Translations under genes and position numbers: made by a program
Shown here: in pieces, positions 42,782-48,753 of the stretch
Layout of the letters: each line of letters begins with the position of its first letter
Numbering within the stretch: the stretch's first letter is position 1
The notes under the pieces: generated by a model
Databases searched by the model: none
What the model was told of the DNA's origin: nothing
The model's input: the letters and a program-made list of their open reading frames with translations, nothing else
Assembly (NCBI RefSeq): GCF_004341205.1
Contig: NZ_SLUL01000018.1
Span: forward strand, 1-48,753
DNA: 48,753 bases
Direction of reading: 5' to 3'
Source of the DNA: Thermolongibacillus altinsuensis
GTDB taxonomy: Bacteria; Bacillota; Bacilli; Bacillales; Anoxybacillaceae

Positions 42782-42931
42782 TATGATATGCATAGAAAGG
42801 GCATAATCATAAATAGACCGAAAGTGCGGCAACACTTCCGGTCTTTTGCAATAGCAGACTCAAAGGAGTCGGCCTATTGGTAAAATAGACCTCGTCCTAG
42901 AATTGGCGGTTCAAGGGAGGTCTATTTTTTA
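42782..42931 (+). ncRNA. predicted antitoxin RNA of a type I toxin-antitoxin locus
   Basis: An extended -10 box TGG-TATGAT (-10 at 42782-42787) would start a plus-strand RNA near 42794. It contains hairpin GACCGAAAGTG/CACTTCCGGTC (42816-42843), hairpin CAATAG..GACTC/GAGTC..CTATTG (42849-42879), and the terminator AAAATAGACCTC/GAGGTCTATTTT (42882-42928) with a T-run. No ORF is evident. It converges on the toxin gene and overlaps the toxin mRNA 3' end by about 50 nt, as for RatA/txpA and SR4/bsrG. The first hairpin with its TTTT may itself terminate some RNA. Transcription is inferred. Confidence 0.55.
42882..42928. terminator. shared bidirectional terminator of the toxin-antitoxin pair
   Basis: AAAATAGACCTC (42882-42893) and GAGGTCTATTTT (42917-42928) form a perfect 12-bp stem with a 23-nt loop and T-rich ends on both strands. 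The toxin stop codon is in the right arm. Confidence 0.8.
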
Positions 42932-43011
42932 TTCTTATAATTGAACGACAGTACCGCTATCACAAGCATCCCGAAAGAAATCATAAGAGAAAGGGACTCA
43001 AATACTGTCAT
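42922..43011 (-). CDS. holin-like type I toxin peptide (29 aa)
   Basis: The minus-strand ORF begins MTVFESLSLMISFGMLV and ends NYKNKK. It has a single hydrophobic helix and a positively charged tail, and matches the pattern of small peptides annotated as putative holin-like toxins in Bacillaceae (a TxpA/BsrG-like class). Such peptides insert in the membrane of their own host. AAGGGGGTGAG precedes the ATG; this site can be masked by pairing with CCTTTTAAAAGG/CCCCTATTTCC just upstream. The promoter is an extended -10 TGT-TATAAT (43083-43088), giving a 5' leader of about 65 nt. The 3' end pairs with the leader and with the convergent RNA. Confidence 0.75.
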   Translation of the reverse strand: MTVFESLSLMISFGMLVIAVLSFNYKNKK

Positions 43012-43082
43012 TATGCTCACCCCCTTTTAAAAGGAAATAGGGGCAAGCCGACCACCCTTGAACTTCTGCTATTGATGATTGT

Positions 43083-43108
43083 ATTATAACATTTTCCTTA
43101 CCAGAATC
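43083..43108 (-). promoter_or_regulatory. promoter of the toxin mRNA
   Basis: On the minus strand TGTTATAAT is a consensus extended -10 (TATAAT at 43083-43088). TTGACA lies upstream with a 21-bp spacer, too long for a standard pair, so the extended -10 probably does most of the work. Confidence 0.6.
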
Positions 43109-43428
43109 TTGTCAAAAATTCTGCATGAGTATCTTCTTTTCCGCCTCCATTTATTTTCAAAACTATAACTTGGCAGTCGCAATGCCCTCTCCTAGATCCA
43201 TTAGCTGTTGGGCATAAAGTTCGTTTTCAAGTATCACAATATTTGTGTTTAAAACTAGTTGTTTAATTATTCGATGTATAGCTTAAATATTCCTATTTGA
43301 TAATGATAAAAAATTTTTTATCAATCCCTTGTTTAGATAAAATTGATCCGTGCATCGATTTTATTTAACAATCCATCTGCTTTTTCGTGTTATAACTCAT
43401 GTTTGTAAGAAAATATTAATTCTTTTTG
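43089..43428. other. AT-rich intergenic region with a possible gene remnant
   Basis: No complete gene. On the minus strand 43163-43282 is an open stretch of 39 codons that ends ENELYAQQLMDLGEGIATAKL-stop when read with its last codons; it looks coding in composition but has no start and is cut by an in-frame stop upstream. I do not recognise it. The remainder is AT-rich without evident structure. Confidence 0.3.
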
Positions 43429-43484
43429 ATGAACCTCTCCCACCTATACTTCAGGCGGGAGACTTCTCGGTGAACATGTTAAAA
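43429..43484 (-). mobile_element. minimal IS200/IS605-type element (LE-RE fusion), copy 2
   Basis: On the minus strand it reads TTTTAACATGTTCACCGAGA, then a CTCCCGCCT...AGGTGGGAG hairpin, then AGGTTCAT. It has the same tips as the element at 27538-27599 and as the TnpB element, with a slightly shorter loop and nothing between. Confidence 0.75.
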
Positions 43485-43546
43485 TAGAAATACTCGGTGA
43501 AACCGATTATTTGGACGAGCAAGGATTCTTCAGTATTATGCAATAG
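43484..43546 (+). pseudogene. possible C-terminal gene remnant next to mini-IS copy 2
   Basis: Right at the edge of the mini-IS a frame reads IEILGETDYLDEQGFFSIMQ and a stop. It looks like a protein C terminus whose upstream part is absent. The family is not recognised, and with 20 codons it could be chance. Confidence 0.3.
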
Positions 43547-43628
43547 GAAAGTGATCCTCTTCTATTAGCTAAAATACAGGACTGTAGTTTCCGTAAAGAA
43601 ACAAAATGAATGTTGAGAGGCAAAAGCG

Positions 43629-44828
43629 ATGTGGAAAAACAAAAATGTATGGATTTTATTAACAGGAGATTTTATTGCGGGTCTCGGCTTGTGGCTTGGC
43701 ATCATTGGGAATTTAGAATTTATACAGGATAAAGTGCCATCAGACTTTTTAAAATCGATCATTTTAGCCTCCGGACCGCTGGCCGGTATTATAGTGGGCC
43801 CCTTAGCTGGGCGGATTACCGACCAAACGAACAAAAAAATGGTGATGTTAATAGCCGGATTTCTCCGGATTGTCAGCGTTATCTTTATGCTGATCGCGAT
43901 CCAAACAGGCTCAGTCTGGTGGATGGTTATCTTTCTCATCTGTACCCATGTTTCCGCAGCCTTCTATTTCCCTGCTCTTCAAGCTGCGATTCCTCTTATA
44001 GTAGATGAAAAAGATTTACTACAGTTAAACGGTATCTATATGAATGTCTCTACTCTTTCGCGCATATTTGGAACTGCGGTTGCCGGCATTTTTTTAATCA
44101 TTATGTCATTGTCTATGCTCTATGCCGTTTCATTAGTTGCCTATCTAGGATTGTTCATCCTCACTTGTTTTTTGAGCATCGACGAAACGAAAGAAAAACA
44201 AACGTCAAAAGAAGCGAATTCTGGCAAAACAGGCTTTAAAGAACTATTTCCTGTCATCAAAGGACTTCCGATCGTCTTTATGACCTTGTGGATGACGTTG
44301 ATCCCCCTCCTATTCATCGGAGGATTCAATTTAATGGTCATCAACATCAGCGAGCTCCAAAACAGCTCTGCCATTAAAGGATGGCTCTATACAGCAGAAG
44401 GACTGGCCTTTATGATCGGTGCTTTTTTTGTCAAACAAATCAGACAAAAAATCTCATCTTATTCGATCTTATTTGCCTGCTCATTTATGATTGGTCTGTC
44501 ACATCTTTTTCTCTATTTAGCTGACATTCCAATCATAGCTGTTTTCGCTTTTATTCTATTCGGCTTTTCGGTTGGGTGCTTCTTTCCAACAGCCGCTACT
44601 ATTTTTCAAACAAAAGTGCCGAAAAGCTATCACGGCCGGTTCTTCTCATTCCGAAATATGCTAGATAGTCTTATCTTTCAAGTAATCTTGCTGATTACAG
44701 GCTTCCTTCTAGATTCAATCGGTCTACAGCTAATGAACGTCCTATTTGGCAGTCTGTCGATCGCTATGACTGCCGCCTTTTACGCTAAATACCGACAGCT
44801 GCGCGCAAACAGTCAGCAGAAGGAATAA
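43629..44828 (+). CDS. MFS transporter
   Basis: A 399-residue major facilitator protein with about 12 hydrophobic segments. The loop 2-3 signature appears as GPLAGRITDQTNKK. The closest recognised type is the MefA/EntS-like branch (MFS_3) that exports drugs or siderophores; substrate unknown. GAGAGG precedes the ATG by about 8 nt. It is bounded by a strong terminator at 44872. Its neighbours are mobile or accessory, so recent acquisition is possible. Confidence 0.88.
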   Translation: MWKNKNVWILLTGDFIAGLGLWLGIIGNLEFIQDKVPSDFLKSIILASGPLAGIIVGPLAGRITDQTNKKMVMLIAGFLRIVSVIFMLIAIQTGSVWWMVIFLICTHVSAAFYFPALQAAIPLIVDEKDLLQLNGIYMNVSTLSRIFGTAVAGIFLIIMSLSMLYAVSLVAYLGLFILTCFLSIDETKEKQTSKEANSGKTGFKELFPVIKGLPIVFMTLWMTLIPLLFIGGFNLMVINISELQNSSAIKGWLYTAEGLAFMIGAFFVKQIRQKISSYSILFACSFMIGLSHLFLYLADIPIIAVFAFILFGFSVGCFFPTAATIFQTKVPKSYHGRFFSFRNMLDSLIFQVILLITGFLLDSIGLQLMNVLFGSLSIAMTAAFYAKYRQLRANSQQKE

Positions 44829-44871
44829 CCCTTGCATATAGATGAACTCTCATTCATATTACGGCATGAAA

Positions 44872-44904
44872 AACAACCAGATGATTAACTCATCTGGTTG
44901 TTTG
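44872..44904. terminator. strong bidirectional terminator
   Basis: AAACAACCAGATGA and TCATCTGGTTGTTT form a perfect 14-bp stem with loop TTAAC. It serves the MFS gene and the converging DUF1648 gene. It differs from the stem at 30667-30699 by one compensated base pair. Confidence 0.9.
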
Positions 44905-44905
44905 A

Positions 44906-45403
44906 TTATTCCTTTCTATACATCCTTTGCCCGCGAACCGTAAAATAAATAATGGTTCCAAATATGATAAATAAGAAGATTGGAAGTACATAAATTCCTA
45001 ATCCACTCGCTTTTCCTAAAGCCACTTGAGCTGTTTGCCAGACACCGTATAACAAAAAATAAATGATTTGCGTTTGCAAAAAGCTCATACAAATCCGCCC
45101 ATGAATATAAAGCCGCTGTTTTTGTTCTTCGGTCACACGATCCGGATCGTTAAACGCGTTCGGAATTTGACTTAACAAGGTAGTTAAGATAAAAATTCCT
45201 AATCCTACAAAGGGTAGCACAAGGATCGAACCTTTCCCACCAAATCCGTCCGGCTCTCCCTTAGAATTAAAATGGCGAGGAATGGTTTCAGGCAGCTCCG
45301 ACCAAATAAGCGTGACATAAACAAACATCGCCACAAGCCCGAAAATCGATAACATTAGAAGAACCTTTTCTGATTTTGTTTTTTCTTTTATACTGGCCAG
45401 CAA
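44906..45403 (-). CDS. DUF1648 domain membrane protein
   Basis: About 165 residues with four hydrophobic segments and the DUF1648 signature LPETIPRHFNSKGEPDGFGGK after the first. Such proteins (SdpI-like N-terminal region) are small membrane proteins of unknown function; some relatives act as immunity proteins. The frame extends to a GTG at 45424 without a ribosome binding site. TTG at 45403 lies just after GGAGAGGGGGAGA and is preferred, giving MLASIKEKTKSEK; the choice is not certain. Confidence 0.78.
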   Translation of the reverse strand: MLASIKEKTKSEKVLLMLSIFGLVAMFVYVTLIWSELPETIPRHFNSKGEPDGFGGKGSILVLPFVGLGIFILTTLLSQIPNAFNDPDRVTEEQKQRLYIHGRICMSFLQTQIIYFLLYGVWQTAQVALGKASGLGIYVLPIFLFIIFGTIIYFTVRGQRMYRKE

Positions 45404-45461
45404 AATCTCCCCCTCTCCACCCACCGATTTTAATCAAATATATAGTTCGCTAAATGAAAAG

Positions 45462-46355
45462 TCATTCCTCCTCAAAAGATAAGTTGATCGGTTCATCAAG
45501 AACATCATGGACTATTTCGAGGTTGGTAGTCGGCACACTTTTATCCACTTCCTCAAATTTAAATTGATCGACCCAAACATGTCCTTTTCCAGAGAGTAAA
45601 ACACCAAAGGAAATAAAGGCGCTATTTTCCGGAACATCAAGAACGATGGAGTACAAGTTCCAATTCGTATCTTTCACAATGGGCCGATCGCTCATGTTAT
45701 CGAATTGAAGAACATCATGCAGAGCGTTATCGACTCTCATCCATAAACCGCAAAAACCGTCCACATTTTTCGTTTTAATAAAAGCAGAAAGCTTTATTCG
45801 CTTCCCTAAAAATTTGTCTGCTTTGAACTGCTGCATCATTGTCGCGAATTCATCGGCTGATTCAACTGTTACAGACTTTAAATAGCCTGAACATTTTCCT
45901 TGATGGACTTCTTTCGTATCAATCCCCATTTCATAATTGAATGGATGGCTTCCGCTCAAAAACCATCCTTTTATTTTTTTCTGTTGTTTCATATTTTCCC
46001 CTCCATTTTTATTAATAATTGAGTTCATAATCCGGCGGTATTGTCCCGGCGGCATATGATAAACTTTCTTAAAAGCTCTTGTAAAAGATTCTTGCGTTCC
46101 AAATCGAAAATGATAAGCGATGTTAATGATGGACTCATCGGTATAAAGCAGCATGCTGGCAGCCCCAGCCAGCCTTCTCATTCGCACGTAATCGCCAACT
46201 GTCATTCCGGTTTCCTTCTGAAAAATTCTAAGAAAATGATACTTTGAGAAGCCTGCATAGGAAGCCACGTTTTCTAATGTAAGAGATTCGTGTAAGTGAT
46301 CCTCAATATAACTAATGGCTTTCTGTAATATTTGTTGGTAATTCACCGTCCGCAC
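45462..46355 (-). CDS. AraC family transcriptional regulator with C-terminal beta domain
   Basis: 297 residues. The two AraC helix-turn-helix units occupy about 8-110 (LTLENVASYAGFSKYHFLRI; SIINIAYHFRFGTQESFTRAF; PGQYRR). The remaining 175 residues are predicted beta-rich, resembling a carbohydrate-binding or ligand-sensing module rather than the usual GyrI-like domain. Because the DNA-binding part is N-terminal, this belongs to the smaller group with reversed order. It lies 37 bp upstream of the DUF1648 gene on the same strand and could regulate it or the facing MFS gene. Confidence 0.85.
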   Translation of the reverse strand: MRTVNYQQILQKAISYIEDHLHESLTLENVASYAGFSKYHFLRIFQKETGMTVGDYVRMRRLAGAASMLLYTDESIINIAYHFRFGTQESFTRAFKKVYHMPPGQYRRIMNSIINKNGGENMKQQKKIKGWFLSGSHPFNYEMGIDTKEVHQGKCSGYLKSVTVESADEFATMMQQFKADKFLGKRIKLSAFIKTKNVDGFCGLWMRVDNALHDVLQFDNMSDRPIVKDTNWNLYSIVLDVPENSAFISFGVLLSGKGHVWVDQFKFEEVDKSVPTTNLEIVHDVLDEPINLSFEEE

Positions 46356-46416
46356 CTCCTTTGCTTATAGAGTACTAAACATGAAAAAGGAAATCTTGAC
46401 TTTTTTTGCTAAAAAT

Positions 46417-46640
46417 ATGAACCTCTCCCACCTACATGTTGTTTAGAGGTGGGAGTTTCTTACCAACTCCATCGAAGAAGCTTCAACGCAGAAGAAGGCT
46501 GTCTTCTCCTGCTCGATGAACTCATCGGAAGCCTTTTCGATCGATGAGTAAGCAACATCGGCTTTCCACCGATGGGGCGGAACAACCCATCTACTACTTC
46601 TTGCTTACGCAATCCGTAGATACGTCAGCTTGGTCGGCAC
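46417..46640 (-). ncRNA. candidate right-end (omega/re) RNA region
   Basis: In TnpB elements the guide RNA runs through the tnpB 3' end and the right end of the element, with the guide read from flanking DNA. Here the corresponding stretch ends in a stable hairpin (CTCCCACCTC/AGGTGGGAG) and GAGGTTCAT. The following host bases on this strand, ATTTTTAGCAAAAAAAGTC, would be the guide. Expression is inferred from family knowledge only. Confidence 0.4.
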
Positions 46641-47764
46641 CTTCCAAGGAATGATGTTTTGATGCACCGCCTTGCTTAAGATGTTTCGCGCACCATAAAT
46701 ATCCCGATGTTCTTCGTATCCACAGGAACAAGCAAAGATTCGGGTGGACACTTTTCTTCTCTTCTGGCAGACAGGGCATGTCTAACTTGTATACGCTTCC
46801 TCTACTTCCTTCAGGCGATGCCGTGCTGTGCCAATTTGTACGCAAGATATTGCTTCACTTTCCCGAACGACCAATTCGAGATCTTTTGCGCTTGTTTCCG
46901 GTTGGCCCGCTTTTTCTTTCTTGTGTTTCGCTGGACTCCCTCGACTTTTCCGATGTACACGTCCGATCCAGATTGAGCGAGGCACCAGTCGACAAACTGC
47001 TTCGTTGTTTTATGAAGCGCATCCCAAAGCTGCCGTTCTGATTTCGATAAGACATACCGTTTCGCCCGCTCGTACTTCTTCCATTGACGGGAACCTTTTT
47101 GACACTTGGATGGACAGCGCTGAATCTCGGCGAGTTTTTTATTCCGAAGCCGATGAAGAGAGCGCACTTTTCTTCCGGTGATGAGAAGGGCTTGGCCGTT
47201 TTCACAAAACGCTCCCATCGTATGAATTTCACCTAGGTCCACACCGACCGAACGCCCCGGTTGATAGGCTTTCGCTTCCCGGCTATCTTCATAAGTGACG
47301 GCCAAATACCAACCGTTATCGTAACAACATTCGATTTCTTTGATCATTCCTTGAGGTAAATTCGAAGCATAGGCGATGATAGGTTTTTCTCTCTTTCCAT
47401 TATGGATGCCCATCGACAGTTCGGTTTTTCCATTTTCATACACTTTGAAACCGTCTTTCGCCCATTTTGTGTTGAAGTGCTTCTTTTTCCTGTAGGGATA
47501 ACGAGCCTGGCGAAGTCCTTGTTAGATGGCTTTTTGAGCGGATTGTCGAGCGAAGACATATTTGTGGCATACCGCTTGAATGGACTGGCTGTGAAGATGG
47601 AACTTTCCTTTTGTTTGTTTTTGCAGTTCGTTTTTCGAGATCCATCGGCCATACTGAAGGAAGGATTCCTTCGCTAATCGGAGGCACTCATTCCAAACAA
47701 GAGCGGACTCACGATTGCAGGCATAGAGCCGCTTGAGATCCGTTTTCGATGCACGAAAGGACAC
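46605..47764 (-). pseudogene. tnpB: TnpB RNA-guided nuclease-like protein, degenerate
   Basis: About 385 codons of TnpB interrupted by an in-frame TAA at 47522-47524 (after ARQSAQKAI, where Gln is expected), a frameshift near 46815 (after YLAYKLAQHGI), and an in-frame TAG near 46773 (AYTS-stop-TCPVC, Gln expected). RuvC residues are still readable: Asp in GVDLGEIHTMG, Glu in IGKVEGVQR and Asp in EEHRDIYGARNIL. The zinc finger CPVC...CSC is also intact. TnpB proteins are RNA-guided endonucleases that help the element persist. This copy should be inactive unless the stops are suppressed. GTG at 47764 is the likely original start. Confidence 0.85.
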
Positions 47765-47979
47765 TTTTTCCCACGGAGCATAGAGATTCCTTCTTTCATC
47801 AAATTTGTAATGAAAGTATTATAGCACATATGTTCGATTTTTGAAAAAAATTACCGATTCATCTTCCACCCACACTTCGCTTAGAGGTGGGAGACTTCTC
47901 GGTGAACATGTTAAAATAGAGTACATAATCCCACTTCCTAAGATTACAAATCAATGCAATATATCCCACTAAAGATTGC

Positions 47980-48345
47980 TTACAGTTCTCTTATACATTT
48001 TCGAATATCTGACGCCACACGAACAGGGTCATCTATCTCAAAAATCACATACTTATATTTTTCATGTCCTTCCAACTCAATGATTACTAGAGGGACTCTG
48101 TTTTCATAGGAAAGAAAATACCACTCATCAGCATATTTAAAGCTTCCCTCAAAAATATGAAGAGCAGAAATAGATGTTCCTGGCATCCGAAGCATCCATT
48201 GTGGAGCATCAAAATAATCAACATATACACTCTTTATGGTGTTATAAGGCATTTTTAACTTTAGTTTGAATGCAAAAAAACGTGCGACTCCAGTCAATTT
48301 CAAAATGACACCTTCATCATCAAACTGTACTTCTCTTCCCATCAT
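47980..48345 (-). CDS. hypothetical protein, possibly PH-like
   Basis: 121 residues, not recognised. It is predicted to be mostly beta strands with a C-terminal helix (DPVRVASDIRKCIREL), a pattern seen in bacterial PH-like domains, but similarity was not tested. There is no signal peptide or membrane segment. GGAGGAAGATG precedes the start. It lies 37 bp after another unknown small gene and likely shares its transcript. Confidence 0.65.
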   Translation of the reverse strand: MMGREVQFDDEGVILKLTGVARFFAFKLKLKMPYNTIKSVYVDYFDAPQWMLRMPGTSISALHIFEGSFKYADEWYFLSYENRVPLVIIELEGHEKYKYVIFEIDDPVRVASDIRKCIREL

Positions 48346-48382
48346 CTTCCTCCTAATATACGCTATTTCAACATTCCAAAAA

Positions 48383-48652
48383 TTAAAGATGTTTCATAAT
48401 AAGATTTATGAACTCTCGTTGGGTTTCAGGATCATTTAATAATTTTTTATATTCACTTGTGAAAATGAGATGTTTTCTTATTTCATGATCGTTGATCATC
48501 TTTTTTAAGGTATCTTTATCTTTAGGGTAATAACTAGTAAACCACTGTTCTTTTCTTAATTGTTTTAATCTTCGTTTAACCATTACTCCATCCATGCCGA
48601 ATAATGCAAAAATTTCAACTAAACTACCTAATAGTTCAAATAATACCTCCAT
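48383..48652 (-). CDS. hypothetical protein (89 aa)
   Basis: 89 residues, not recognised. The N terminus (about 1-22) is hydrophobic and may be a membrane anchor; the rest is charged and helical. GGAGGAGAA lies ahead of the ATG. It pairs with the downstream 121-codon gene; both are at the edge of the window, so more of the operon may lie to the right. Confidence 0.6.
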   Translation of the reverse strand: MEVLFELLGSLVEIFALFGMDGVMVKRRLKQLRKEQWFTSYYPKDKDTLKKMINDHEIRKHLIFTSEYKKLLNDPETQREFINLIMKHL

Positions 48653-48753
48653 TTCTCCTCCTCCCTCTATAAAATAACGATTTTCTCGTTTTTTCTTTGA
48701 ATTTCTTCGATTTTCATGAACATAGACGTTTTGTAGACATCAGAAATAAGGAT

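Larger units (their letters stand above)
46417..47917 (-). mobile_element. TnpB-only IS200/IS605-family element (IS1341-like)
   Basis: Bounded on the right by the left end, minus strand TTTTAACATGTTCACCGAGA plus a CTCCCACCTC hairpin (47917-47865). Bounded on the left by the right end, CTCCCACCTCTAAAC...GTAGGTGGGAGAGGTTCAT (46455-46417). It encodes only tnpB, which is broken, and no tnpA transposase, so it can move only in trans. Exact ends are inferred by comparison with the two minimal copies at 27538 and 43429. Confidence 0.8.

Noticed and set aside
42816-42848. Terminator of the SDR gene at 41562-42656.
   Set aside because: The hairpin and TTTT could terminate, but it lies 160 bp downstream and behind an extended -10 box, so it fits better as part of the convergent RNA.
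46707-47677. Plus-strand ORFs across the IS element.
   Set aside because: They are opposite-strand shadows of the degenerate tnpB gene.

Overview
The window comes from a spore-forming, low-to-moderate-GC Gram-positive of the Bacillaceae, most likely Anoxybacillus, Geobacillus or a close thermophilic relative. Three things point there: the 5' end of 16S rRNA at the left edge; gene order matching the Bacillus subtilis ddl-murF-cshA-acpS-ydcC-alr-ndoAI-ndoA block and the yngE-J block; and spore genes (cmpA, ydcC, a Ger receptor operon). The genus is inferred, not proven.

Layout. 1-2015: an rRNA operon read leftwards. Two tandem sigma-A promoters drive tRNA Asn-Ser-Glu-Val-Asp-Gln-Lys-Leu-Arg-Pro-Gly and then 16S rRNA. 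The spacers carry truncated 5' tRNA copies, a hairpin-forming repeat with compensatory base changes, and a degenerate tandem repeat. 2016-12514: a housekeeping block on the minus strand (SprT-like, Tex, EndoA toxin-antitoxin, alanine racemase, spore lipoprotein YdcC, AcpS, CshA helicase, MurF, Ddl) plus the 37-codon cmpA on the plus strand. 12719-16418: a spore germinant receptor operon in the order B-A-C. 16426-21703: envelope genes (MGDG-synthase-like glycosyltransferase, DedA, polysaccharide deacetylase, GNAT, stalk-domain protein) and a multi-hairpin element.

21836-27795 looks like an accessory patch. A methyltransferase and a multicopper oxidase, both cut at their 5' ends, meet head to head. 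They are followed by a two-component system, a TVP38 membrane protein and an Asp-box lipoprotein, then a 62-bp remnant of an IS200/IS605-type element beside the 3' stump of an MFS gene. 27944-29957: a Ktr-type K+ uptake pair. 30200-30664: a DinB-family protein.

30706-41445: a TetR-controlled catabolic operon that covers leucine breakdown from isovaleryl-CoA to acetoacetate and acetyl-CoA. It contains acyl-CoA dehydrogenase, acyl-CoA ligase, biotin carboxylase, biotin carrier, carboxyltransferase, enoyl-CoA hydratase and HMG-CoA lyase, with acetoacetyl-CoA synthetase behind it. Two palindromic operators sit on the operon promoter.

41562-48652 is mixed accessory DNA: a reductase-like SDR, a predicted type I toxin-antitoxin locus (29-codon holin-like toxin with a convergent structured RNA) that is too short to stand out as an ORF, a second mini-IS, an MFS transporter, a DUF1648 protein, an AraC regulator, a decayed TnpB-only IS element and two unknown small genes. 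The most unusual structures are the toxin-antitoxin RNA architecture, the tRNA-operon repeat with covarying stems, the TnpB element and its two minimal LE-RE derivatives, and the double-truncation junction near 22318.
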